NCBI GenBank assembly: GCA_015485495.1
Contig: WFTL01000152.1
Span: 1 to 64,000, forward strand
Source: Planctomycetaceae bacterium
GTDB taxonomy: Bacteria; Planctomycetota; Planctomycetia; Planctomycetales; Planctomycetaceae
Reading direction: 5' to 3'
Length of the DNA: 64,000 nt
Shown here: one piece after another, positions 57,701-64,000 of the stretch
Layout: each line of letters starts with the position of its first letter
How positions within the stretch are numbered: the stretch's first letter is position 1
Translations under genes and position numbers: made by a program
The notes under the pieces: model-generated
Told to the model about the DNA's origin: nothing
Seen by the model: only the letters and a program-made list of their open reading frames with translations
Database searches by the model: none

Positions 57701-58697
57701 GCAGCGACGGAAGCAGCAGCAGCGCCCCGCTCTGAATCGATTTCTTTTCACTGACAACCACCACATCGTCCGGAAGACCATGCCGAACGCCCAGACCATT
57801 GCAGTCGGGACACATGCCGGCTGGGCTGTTGAAACTGAACAGCTGTGGTGTCGGAGGTTCATAGCTGCGGCCGCTTTCCGGGCAGGAATAACGTGTGCTG
57901 TACAGACGATCGATTCCCGAAGAAAGCGGCCCGTCGTCCTTTTCGGAATCGCCAGGACGTGCTGAAGCGGTGCCGTCGGGCCAGGTGGTGCAGATGAGCC
58001 GGCCGTCGCCCAGATCAAGCGCCTGTTCGACAGCTTCCGCCAGACGGGCCCGGTGCGCAGGACCGCTGATCAGCCGATCGATCACGACCTCCACCGAATG
58101 CCGATGATGACGTCTCAGACGCAGGTTTTCGCTGAGTGACACGAACCGGCCATCCACCCGGGCGCGCAGAAAACCGCGTTTCTGCAGGTTGCTGAACAGA
58201 TCACGAAACTCTCCTTTCTGATTCTGGATGACCGGAGCCAGAATCGCGAAACGTGTGCCGTCCGGCAGACTGCTGATGCTGTCGATGATCTGGTCGACGG
58301 ACTGAGCACGAATCGGCCGTCCCGACACGCTGCAGTACCCCAGGCCGACCCGGGCATACAGAACCCGCAAATAATCGTAGATTTCCGTGATTGTCCCTAC
58401 GGTGCTGCGGGGATTGCGGCTGGTCGATTTCTGCTGAATGGAAATCGACGGGGCCAGGCCGCTGATGGAATCCACATCCGGTCGCGGAAGCTGGCCGAGA
58501 AACTGCCGGGCATAAGTCGACAGACTTTCGACATAACGTCTCTGACCTTCCGCGTACAGAGTGTCGAAAGCCAGGGAGCTCTTGCCCGACCCGCTCACTC
58601 CCGTCATCACGATGAGCCGGTTTCGGGGCAGAGACAGACTCACATTGCGCAGATTGTGTTCTCTTGCTCCGCAAACGGTGATGTCGGTGGAGGTCAT
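51708..58697 (-). CDS. uvrA: Tandem (double-length) UvrA excinuclease subunit with C-terminal extension
   Basis: Damage recognition in nucleotide excision repair. 2329 residues hold two complete UvrA units in one chain (about 1-985 and 1005-1960), giving four ABC ATPase modules with Walker A near 36, 682, 1036 and 1676 and intact LSGGE signatures in each. In unit 1 the first zinc site reads CPESG (near 270), missing one Cys; unit 2 has CFECG (near 1262) intact. The second zinc sites (CEACEGHG...CDVC and CDDCEGMG...CSTC) are intact in both. After about 1965 come 365 residues with two related parts, each beginning GRKWHL. ATG 58697 starts the family sequence; the frame is open upstream. The fused form could act as a built-in dimer. 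Confidence 0.95.
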   Translation of the reverse strand: MTSTDITVCGAREHNLRNVSLSLPRNRLIVMTGVSGSGKSSLAFDTLYAEGQRRYVESLSTYARQFLGQLPRPDVDSISGLAPSISIQQKSTSRNPRSTVGTITEIYDYLRVLYARVGLGYCSVSGRPIRAQSVDQIIDSISSLPDGTRFAILAPVIQNQKGEFRDLFSNLQKRGFLRARVDGRFVSLSENLRLRRHHRHSVEVVIDRLISGPAHRARLAEAVEQALDLGDGRLICTTWPDGTASARPGDSEKDDGPLSSGIDRLYSTRYSCPESGRSYEPPTPQLFSFNSPAGMCPDCNGLGVRHGLPDDVVVVSEKKSIQSGALLLLPSLRRLNRWSRHILKGAAAAIEKDTGLPSGTLLKTKWKDLPEDAQRMWLHGTGDRHITFTYGHRGGSWKHGGRWEGWIPRLLDEYRTSRNPLRRRQIEKHLEIVRCGSCGGTRLNEQARHVRIRTNSRRFGGRHRHGKELSLPEVCSLTISEAAEFFSSLKLDDVQQYIAEEALKEIRGRLGFLLQCGLHYLTLDRAAPTLSGGEMQRIRLAGQIGCGLVGVVYILDEPSIGLHPRDNRMLLDSLKRLRDQGNTVIVVEHDEDTIRAADHIVDFGPGPGSRGGQVVFSGSLSRLLKADRSVTGQYLSGKQRIEVPDHRRGGSGAAITVRGARHNNLKEIDVSFPLGRFICVTGVSGSGKSSLVSDILWPVLNRDVNQGRGEPGDHDQVTGLDRIDRAIDIDQSPIGRTPRSNPATYVKVFDEIRRLFAELPASRMRGYRPGRFSFNVASGRCEACEGHGATRLEMDFLADIWVPCDVCQGRRFSQETLDVTFRDHSIADVLRLEVRDALALFENVPRIHRLLKTLCDVGLDYMQLGQPSPTLSGGEAQRIKLARELGKRSTGRTLYVLDEPTTGLHFADVHRLLQVLHGFVDAGNTVIVVEHNLDVIKTADWIIDMGPEGGAGGGTIVCEGTPEAVAASRRSHTGAALRPLLGLKPWHRRTSSGERNGTHRSGDPFVFSDRIRITGAAQHNLQNIDLQLPRNTMSVFCGPSGSGKTSLAMDTLYAEGQRRYVESLSAYARQFLGRMPRPKVDSIQGLSPAVAIEQKTTGSTPRSTVGTVTEIHDYLRVLYARLGTVHCPTCGRQAQQQTTDEIVQSLLKFPQGTRLLLLAPYEVDRQTSYETAFRRLQSDGFVRVRIDGTTHSLDAVPKLTHQRTHDVEVVVDRVVVDGRARSRITDSVEAALHLGQGVLSAAVADSRTAECDWDTHLYSLHLSCFECGYSYDRPGPQQFSFNSPLGWCPSCEGLGTEYGASQALLVTSPERSLREGAIGAWPDPERQAVFGRLLEAVARAFGVSLDEPWYRLTADQQRRILYGDDNCWIDVPSEGAALRIRYRGIYPAMEQASRLSWDYRKRLADMAGEKDCSACGGTRLNEIAAAVQLNGVTLPQLSRMPLEESLKFLRRLKLTAAQKRIAGDLLKEAVHRLTFLNEVGLNYLTLDRSMPTLSGGESQRIRLAGQVGRSLTGVLYVLDEPTIGLHPRDNGRLLNALRRLRDLGNTVLLVEHDREVLQAADRLYDFGPGAGRLGGVVVAEGTPRQLSRQTKKSLTGRYLGGRQDIPVPEQRRILSETGADVSSASSGKSRRKKRRRNGSSPAIPKTDRPLLQLLGAGQHNLRNVDLMIPLGTFTCITGVSGSGKSSLIINTLAPAVARRLGLAAETPGPYRELLGMEHLSRICVVDQNPIGSTPASNPATYTGVFDSIRELFCRMPEARVRGYRPGRFSFNRAGGRCDDCEGMGQKKIEMHFLPDVWVECSTCRGRRYNSETLTVTFRGFSIADVLDMSVDRALDVFADVPRIRAPLSILAAIGLGYLRLGQSAPTLSGGEAQRLRLAAELSRPRSGHTLFLLDEPTTGLHFDDIVRLLSVLNSLVEQGHTVVVIEHNLDVIKTADWIVDLGPEAGAAGGQIVAAGTPEDVAAQAVSLKKSRSGRRSWTGELLGPVLNTSKRGRIEVFDVRETAEDRTNGQKDDLLQKETRLPWEVDGRKWHLEQCVSANGRRCRWDAEALKFVTDLLAQDSRLKPAVWNHRSIVEVRATDCLGWLLHARTGHEWLLTLCFRVRRGTFDAATLSDQLCLTPIDDVEDMHYYSTGPRIRVRRAAGGWQEVSIKVWKKDEIDTAAFRKFLQTAVESWLSRAEKAQQRPADLMPWKHLGRKWHLMKKGLPARGRVGWTMETLERLLPEVEAAFADAEVDYGLRTRIRWKSRDGSPAAELHTKRKDGVHLILFVPTGSVAVGAIADLGADRTIRPHRSDLDAVRFRFTEADQVSDAFRRWLTDQPTPRNAKEE

Positions 58698-58949
58698 GAA
58701 ATGTTCGGTGTCATTCGCTGTCTGAGGCGAGAATCGAAGTGGGGAATTATAGGAGATGTGTCGGACGGCGACAGCACGCAGCCTGGCCTCCCCAGACACC
58801 TCACCTGAACACCTCGTCCGCACCGGTTTCCGACACAGGCCGTGTGATGCGGCTGTCGGTGTCAGATCGGGACGGCATGGCCGTCTGAACGGTTCCCGGA
58901 CCACTTTCCTCCGGTCCTGCAGCGTCCGTCGCCGGCCACGAAAACCACC

Positions 58950-61286
58950 TCACTGCGATTCCGTGATGTACCCGTGGTACAGCCCCATGTAATAGGCCAG
59001 CAGAAACGGATATCCGTCACAAAGGCGGGTCCCGCGGCCGCCGTCGACCAGCGACCACATGTCGTCGCTCCACGTCAGAGACTGTCGTTCATCGATCGGC
59101 AGCACGAAACCGGTGCGCTGCCCGCCCTTGTCGACATGGCGTCCGGGTTCACGGACATGATCCGGAAGCGGGATGATGTCCAGACGATGCCGATTGTCCA
59201 TTCTCCAGTCAATCAGATCCAGCGGGTAGCGAACCAGCGTGTCCACGCCCTGATGCAGCCAGAAACGATCGGGAGTCAGATCAAGTTCCCCCCACTGATC
59301 CTTTCGGACTTTCCCTTCACAGCAGGCCGCATAAACGAAATTGAAAAACGGATTCCGTTCGTATTTTTCGATGTTCCAGTAGTGCCGAATGGATGTGTAG
59401 TACATTCGCAGCAGAACCGGATCCGTCTCGTATCGAATGAGATGGTAGTAGTTCATGAAAGCCATCTCGTCATCAAACTGAACAAAGGAACCTGGACCGG
59501 CCTGAAGTTTCGGCATCACCATGCCATTCATTGCATAGTGATGATCGAATGCCAGCCGCTCGTAGTGGTCCCGATATTTCTGATCTCCTGTGATGTGGTG
59601 AGCGATCGTCAGGTACGTCAGGATGCTCAGCGAATTCAGCCCCCGCTCGGCCCACCAGTCCGGATCGCCGTTCAGGTCCTCCGGCGCGAACCGGGCCCAT
59701 CGCGTCGGCGTGCCGTCGTGATCGACAAGACGATAGTTGTGCGCAATCAGGTGATCCGTCACACGCCGCACGACGTTCCGGACAACTGCCTTTTCCCGAG
59801 GCGTGCGGGCGACGTGATCATAAACAAGTGCATAGGCGAAATAATGACCGTCCAGTTCATCGGAGCTGGTATCCGCTTTCCAGTACCACCTGCCGTCGGC
59901 ACTGACCGGCCAGCGCGGACTGAGAATCTTCCACAGGCGGTCATTCTGTTCGCGCACACGACGATCCCGATCGGCGTTGTCGCGCTCATTCGGATCCGGT
60001 TCGTCCGTTGACAGAATGGCACGGGCGATGAATCCCGGTGGTGCCGGATGGGTTCCGCCCTGGGTGACCTCGCTGAGGAAAGCCAGAGCTTCCAGGCCGC
60101 GCCACGCACGCTCTCGCCGTGCCGGGTCTCCGGTCGCTGCAAACCCCAGTGCTTCCGCACCCGCATACAGCCCGGTGTACTGGCCATCGTTGTCAGTCGG
60201 AGGCTGCGTTGCAGTGCTTTTATCTCCTGGAACCGACAGATGCGCGTTGACGACGTAACCGTAAGGTGTCCGTCGATGGTAAAGATCGATTTCCTTTTCA
60301 TAGAAGGCCGCTTTTTCCGCAAGCGTCATCCGTTCCGGTACGATGCACGACAGCCCCCTGCGTGTTGCCAGCCAGACCCGTCCGTCCGGTGTGGCAGCCA
60401 TGTCGAGAATGTGATTGTCCAGCAGCCAGCGGCGGCTGCCTCGATATTCCCAGACTCCGTTTCGAAAACACACAGCGCCATTGGTTGTTCCGAACCAGAC
60501 GGCACCATCAGCAGCCACAGCCATGCAGGTGAAGTCGTTGTACGGGAGCCCGTCTGTGCCGTTCCACAGCGTCCAGCTTCCTTCGGCTCCCCGGACACCG
60601 ACTCCCTGCCTGGCCGCAAACCACAGTCTTCCCTGGTGATCAAAAGCCACAGCACGGGCATCTGCGGGATCCCAGCGACGCCGGCCATCCTGAGGAAACA
60701 GATGCTTCCAGGAGCCGTCTCGCCGTTCAAACAGCCCCCGGTCCGTCGCAGCAGCCACCATTCCGTTCAGCACAGCCACGTCCCGTACAGCCGGCCGATC
60801 TGTCGGTTGGCACGAATCGATGTTCTCTGCCGTCCAGACCCCGTGTTCACCCCGAAAAAGTCCGGTTTTCGTACCGGCCCACAGAATCCTGCCGTCAGCC
60901 GCCAGACAGACGGCGGCCGCCGGTACCTTTTCTGCAGCCGCCGCTGCAGGTGCCGTCAGCAGCCTTCCGTCACGATGAAGAACCACGGCAGTGCGGGCAC
61001 CGGACGAAACCGCCGTCGACTGCCCTGACCGCAGAGTGAGCGGTGTGATCACCTGATCCCGCAGTTCGACGGCGCCCCGATCCGTCAGAATGCAGACCAC
61101 CTCATCCACTGCAGCCACGGACCGGATGTGGTCCGACGGGAGACCGTCCTGAGCTGTCAGGCAACGGTGAACCTGCTGGATAAACGGAACAACACGTATT
61201 CCCGACAACGTGCGGTCTGTTCCGAATGCGGGGATCGTAATCAGGACGGCAATCAGAAAAATCACTCGGTCAGCAGGTTTTCGCAC
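58950..61286 (-). CDS. Exported protein: beta-propeller repeats plus helical-barrel domain
   Basis: 778 residues from a GTG, with a signal peptide (about 7-23). Residues about 45-335 contain repeated blades of the two-component-regulator propeller type, for example GRLWFAARQGVGV, GAVWFGTTNGAVCF and GRVWLATRRGLSCI. The C-terminal part (about 345-778) is helical, with features of an (alpha/alpha) barrel sugar-active enzyme (DGQYTGLYAGAEALGF, DELDGHYFAYALVYD, WWAERGLNSLSILTYL), but no catalytic pair is named. It lacks the membrane helix and kinase of normal propeller-sensor proteins. Possible role: a secreted glycan-active or glycan-sensing protein. Confidence 0.72.
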   Translation of the reverse strand: MRKPADRVIFLIAVLITIPAFGTDRTLSGIRVVPFIQQVHRCLTAQDGLPSDHIRSVAAVDEVVCILTDRGAVELRDQVITPLTLRSGQSTAVSSGARTAVVLHRDGRLLTAPAAAAAEKVPAAAVCLAADGRILWAGTKTGLFRGEHGVWTAENIDSCQPTDRPAVRDVAVLNGMVAAATDRGLFERRDGSWKHLFPQDGRRRWDPADARAVAFDHQGRLWFAARQGVGVRGAEGSWTLWNGTDGLPYNDFTCMAVAADGAVWFGTTNGAVCFRNGVWEYRGSRRWLLDNHILDMAATPDGRVWLATRRGLSCIVPERMTLAEKAAFYEKEIDLYHRRTPYGYVVNAHLSVPGDKSTATQPPTDNDGQYTGLYAGAEALGFAATGDPARRERAWRGLEALAFLSEVTQGGTHPAPPGFIARAILSTDEPDPNERDNADRDRRVREQNDRLWKILSPRWPVSADGRWYWKADTSSDELDGHYFAYALVYDHVARTPREKAVVRNVVRRVTDHLIAHNYRLVDHDGTPTRWARFAPEDLNGDPDWWAERGLNSLSILTYLTIAHHITGDQKYRDHYERLAFDHHYAMNGMVMPKLQAGPGSFVQFDDEMAFMNYYHLIRYETDPVLLRMYYTSIRHYWNIEKYERNPFFNFVYAACCEGKVRKDQWGELDLTPDRFWLHQGVDTLVRYPLDLIDWRMDNRHRLDIIPLPDHVREPGRHVDKGGQRTGFVLPIDERQSLTWSDDMWSLVDGGRGTRLCDGYPFLLAYYMGLYHGYITESQ

Positions 61287-61385
61287 AGCCAGTTCTCTCC
61301 CAGAGGCCGGCAGAACAGTCGTGCTTGCCGGCTTCGACGAAGACAGTCCCCGCCGGACGGCAGCCGGCTGGTTTCGCCACCGATT

Positions 61386-62333
61386 TCACGCATCGGCAGC
61401 CGGGTCGGCAGGATCGGAAAGGTTCCAGCCGGTTGCGTCGAAAAACACATCGTCCAGTGAGGGCCGGGCCAGTTCAACAGACAACACGACCGATCCCAGT
61501 TTCTTCAGCAGGTCGGGAAGATGCCGGGCAGCATCTGTGGTGCGGACACTCACAAGGTCTCCGCGCACAGCAGGCGTTCCGCCAAACAGCGACTCGAACT
61601 CCTGGCAGACACGACGGGTGTCCGCGGTCCGCACCGTCAGCCGTTCGCCGGCAACTGTTCCGCGAAGTTCTTCGGGAGATCCCGATCGGACGATGCGGCC
61701 CTGGTGCAGAAGAAACAGTTCATCACAGCGTTCTGCTTCGTCCATCAGATGAGTCGAGACCAGGACGGTCGTGCCGTCCTTCCGGCGAATGTCATCGATC
61801 ACATCCCAGAATCGACGGCGGGCCGCCACGTCCAGACCACTGCTCGGTTCATCCAGCAGCAGAACACGTGGCCTGTGCAGGAGCCCCTTGGCCAGTTCCA
61901 CCCGTCGCTTCAGACCTCCCGACAGCGTTTCCACCAGGTCCTGACGGCGGTCGGAAAGGTCCAGACGCGACAGTTCCGAATCGATGCGACTGGTCAGTTC
62001 ACGGCGGGCCATGCCGTACAACTGCCCGTGACAGCGGAGATTTTCTTCCACGGTCAGGCGGACGTCCAGGGCCGGAGACTGGAACGTCACTCCCAGCTGT
62101 TCTCGCACCCGCACGGCACGATCGCGCACATCGCATCCCAGAATGGAGATTGTGCCCGACTGAACAGGCAGCAGTGTGGCCAGCAGCCGAAACAGTGTCG
62201 TCTTGCCCGATCCGTTCGGCCCCAGCAGGCCTGTCAGAGATCCGGACGCCACGCTGAAGGAAACGCCGGACAGGGCCGGCGTTTCACCGTAGCGATATGT
62301 GACCGATGAAACATCAACGGCAGCGACCATCAT
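61386..62333 (-). CDS. ABC transporter ATP-binding protein (ABC-2 type)
   Basis: 315 residues with Walker A GPNGSGKTT (about 37-45), signature LSGGLKRR (about 137-144), Walker B VLLLDEPSSGLD (about 156-167) and the switch His in STHLMDEA. The C-terminal 90 residues match the regulatory tail of DrrA/CcmA-type ATPases. It starts at ATG 62333 (a second ATG follows immediately); the longer GTG frame from 62387 lacks a ribosome site. No permease gene is adjacent: the next gene downstream is the propeller protein. It is close to cytochrome oxidase genes, so a cofactor or haem-related export role is possible but unproven. Confidence 0.9.
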   Translation of the reverse strand: MMVAAVDVSSVTYRYGETPALSGVSFSVASGSLTGLLGPNGSGKTTLFRLLATLLPVQSGTISILGCDVRDRAVRVREQLGVTFQSPALDVRLTVEENLRCHGQLYGMARRELTSRIDSELSRLDLSDRRQDLVETLSGGLKRRVELAKGLLHRPRVLLLDEPSSGLDVAARRRFWDVIDDIRRKDGTTVLVSTHLMDEAERCDELFLLHQGRIVRSGSPEELRGTVAGERLTVRTADTRRVCQEFESLFGGTPAVRGDLVSVRTTDAARHLPDLLKKLGSVVLSVELARPSLDDVFFDATGWNLSDPADPAADA

Positions 62334-62465
62334 GGATGCCTCACACGATTCCCCCCCGAGGAGCACCGGGCCGTTCGTGCAGTGCACAACGGAACGGACA
62401 GCGGTCCCACCTCCCTTCGGCAGGGCCGTTCACGGGAAGCCCCCGGCAGCAGGTGCGTCCCGGAA

Positions 62466-62894
62466 TCAATGGGAACCGCCTGAGCCGTGCTGTTCGCCGC
62501 CCGCTGCGTGACTGCCGCCGGAATCCCCGTGCCCGCTGCCATGTCCGCTTTCAGCCCGCCAGGCAGCCATTTCTTTTTCCCACGCGGTCATCTGAGGCGT
62601 CATGGGAGTGTAGTACGACATGCCGATATCCGGCATCAGAGCCAGAGGCAGGCCGATGGCCAGAATCGTCGTGGGCACCAGCAGGATGAACTTCCAGTTT
62701 CCTTCGAATTTCAGATGCATGAAAAACATCATCACGCACAGCGCCTTGGCCACAGCCACAGCCATCACCAGCACCACCGTCACGGCATGATTGTCGAAAG
62801 ACAGCAGGTCGAACACCACGGACAGCGCCGTGAACAGGCACAGAGCCAGAAAGACGATCAGGTAGTTGACGTGGTGTGTGTCGTTGTGAGACAT
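62466..62894 (-). CDS. Cytochrome c oxidase subunit IV (prokaryotic type)
   Basis: Small subunit of an aa3/caa3-type terminal oxidase. 142 residues with three helices (about 11-30, 36-60, 69-88), preceded by MSHNDTHHVNYL, typical of CtaF/CyoD-like subunits. The last 45 residues are hydrophilic with a Gly/His/Ser-rich tail (HGSGHGD and HAAGGEQHG) that might bind copper. It follows the subunit III gene by 77 bases on the same strand. Family call is good; role in assembly is inferred. Confidence 0.85.
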   Translation of the reverse strand: MSHNDTHHVNYLIVFLALCLFTALSVVFDLLSFDNHAVTVVLVMAVAVAKALCVMMFFMHLKFEGNWKFILLVPTTILAIGLPLALMPDIGMSYYTPMTPQMTAWEKEMAAWRAESGHGSGHGDSGGSHAAGGEQHGSGGSH

Positions 62895-62971
62895 GTGATT
62901 GACTGTCCGAAGTATCAGACCTGTGAACAGGAAACACCGGAACCGACAGCGTGCAGCCCGTCAGAACCGCT

Positions 62972-64000
62972 TCACGCGGCAATGTACAGCAAAGGAAACA
63001 GGAAGATCCACACAAGGTCCACGAAGTGCCAGTACAGTCCGCTGTTTTCCACCCAGTCCACCCATCGTTCGTTGAGCAGAGGGCCCTGAGACAGTGCCAG
63101 ACCGAACAGAATCATACCGACAATCACGTGGATGGCATGGAATCCTGTCATCAGAAAATAGCAGGACGCAAACAGGTTGCCGTACAGAACCGGATGCGGA
63201 TCATGAACCCCGTCTGCCACAGCAGCGCCGAAGGATTCATCAGCCTTCATGTCTTCCAGGTACTCATGGACTTCACCGAGTTTCAGTTCCGGGATGCGAT
63301 CCCCCTCGACCAGCGCATTTCGCGCCGAACGATAGGCACTGATTTCCGCCACCGGCAGAGCCGTCAGTGATGCATTGGCAACGCGGTGTTCATGAAGATT
63401 CTTCCATCTTTCATACAGACGCAGATCGCCTTCCACCTGAGCACGGTACTCTGCAGCCGTTTCCTCATCCATGTCACTGTCTGCCGGGCTGCCACCCTGC
63501 TGAAACGCCTGCAGCTGAGGAACCAGAGAGGCCAGGTCCGACGGACGATCGACCGAAACCACATCGTTGTCCGTGTAGACGGCCAGCCGCTCCCGGACAA
63601 CGGCTTCCAGTTCCCGATCGAGCTTGGCGATGGCCTGCGTGGGAGTTTCCGGAATGTGGCCCGGAAGAATGTCGTGCGAAAACTTGCCGGTGTATTCGAT
63701 GCCCTTGATTCCCAGAAAAACGACTGCCAGCAGCATCGTCAGCCACAGCCACTTCCGGGCGTCGGCATACCGCCGGTCGCCCATGGCGGCATGAGCCAGC
63801 ACCACGAAAAAGCTGGATACGATCAGGACGAACGTATTCAGGCCTCCCCAGAACACGTTGATATGCGTGTCTTCCGGTCCCGGCCAGAGACTGCCGGCAC
63901 CCACACGCACGACGATGTATGAACCGATAAACGCCGTAAAGAACATGATTTCCGTACCCAGAAACAGCCACATGCCCAGTTTCGCGTTGGGAACCGGGAT
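62972..64000 (-). CDS. Cytochrome c oxidase subunit III, N-terminus cut by window edge
   Basis: Core subunit of the haem-copper oxidase. The gene runs off the right edge: nine codons before the first in-window Met are still coding and no start is visible. Of the seven usual helices, those present include [55 protein letters not shown] and the C-terminal block [20 protein letters not shown] with [17 protein letters not shown]. Between helix 4 and that block is an insertion of about 130 hydrophilic, charged residues (about 115-245) not found in ordinary subunit III. It is upstream of subunit IV in the same direction; subunits I and II should lie further right. Confidence 0.93.
   Translation of the reverse strand: MPVPNAKLGMWLFLGTEIMFFTAFIGSYIVVRVGAGSLWPGPEDTHINVFWGGLNTFVLIVSSFFVVLAHAAMGDRRYADARKWLWLTMLLAVVFLGIKGIEYTGKFSHDILPGHIPETPTQAIAKLDRELEAVVRERLAVYTDNDVVSVDRPSDLASLVPQLQAFQQGGSPADSDMDEETAAEYRAQVEGDLRLYERWKNLHEHRVANASLTALPVAEISAYRSARNALVEGDRIPELKLGEVHEYLEDMKADESFGAAVADGVHDPHPVLYGNLFASCYFLMTGFHAIHVIVGMILFGLALSQGPLLNERWVDWVENSGLYWHFVDLVWIFLFPLLYIAA

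Noticed and set aside
54915-57965. 1016-codon open frame on the plus strand
   Set aside because: Antisense shadow of uvrA with His/Arg/Gln-rich low-complexity translation; uvrA motifs on the minus strand are clear.

Overview
The window looks like chromosomal DNA of a planctomycete (Planctomycetota). The support is the family mix rather than any marker gene: a double-length UvrA, a sulfatase next to a sodium/solute symporter, a YdjY-domain protein, a DUF2752 protein, paired secreted lipoproteins of a planctomycete-like type, a caa3-type oxidase subunit III with a large insertion, and GC-rich codon use throughout. No rRNA, phage or CRISPR array was seen. One tRNA gene (Met, CAT) and fragments of an IS66-type element are present.

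Left end (about 0.3-12.1 kb, + strand): a metal and redox block. A membrane PP2C-type phosphatase is translationally coupled to a copper P-type ATPase. Next come a Met-rich Spy/CpxP-like exported protein and a His-tailed exported protein with two Cys modules, then a glutamate dehydrogenase with a Cys-rich insertion. Last are three tightly packed redox genes: a membrane-anchored FAD/NAD/2Fe-2S reductase with a Met-rich extracytoplasmic region, a membrane protein with two H-X13-H pairs fused to DUF547, and a seven-CXXCH cytochrome c. These three read as an electron path from NAD(P)H through flavin, 2Fe-2S and two b hemes to periplasmic c hemes. Beside copper-handling genes this suggests a metal- or redox-stress reductase. 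It is the most interesting system here; its function is inferred.

Middle (12.1-26.6 kb): tRNA-Met, DnaE polymerase, a GH57 4-alpha-glucanotransferase-like enzyme, then a leftward group of HtrA/DegP protease, an MFS-like protein with a Cys/Asp loop, and an NtrC-like regulator with a damaged ATPase. RNase III and an SMP-30/gluconolactonase-like protein follow on the + strand. A 60-bp imperfect direct repeat and an IS66 remnant then fill the space up to a HEAT-repeat gene.

26.6-40.8 kb, almost all leftward: an ABC-2 export operon (permease, large membrane protein, ATPase, HEAT-repeat protein), two related lipoproteins, a DUF2752 membrane protein that overlaps one of them, CbiX, a Nudix hydrolase and FabI in a compact run, then a GlpQ-type phosphodiesterase coupled to a CBM9-like protein, and an exported two-repeat beta protein.

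41.1-64 kb: a + strand YdjY-sulfatase-symporter group and a TraB/GumN protein; a leftward HD-GYP-like/GGDEF protein; a small unknown protein; a prepilin-peptidase-like protein whose 3' end overlaps, tail to tail, a 2329-residue tandem UvrA with a novel C-terminal extension; a beta-propeller plus helical-barrel protein; an ABC ATPase; and cytochrome c oxidase subunits IV and III, the latter running off the right edge. Gene starts were chosen from overlaps, Shine-Dalgarno-like sequences and domain limits, and several are alternatives to longer open frames.
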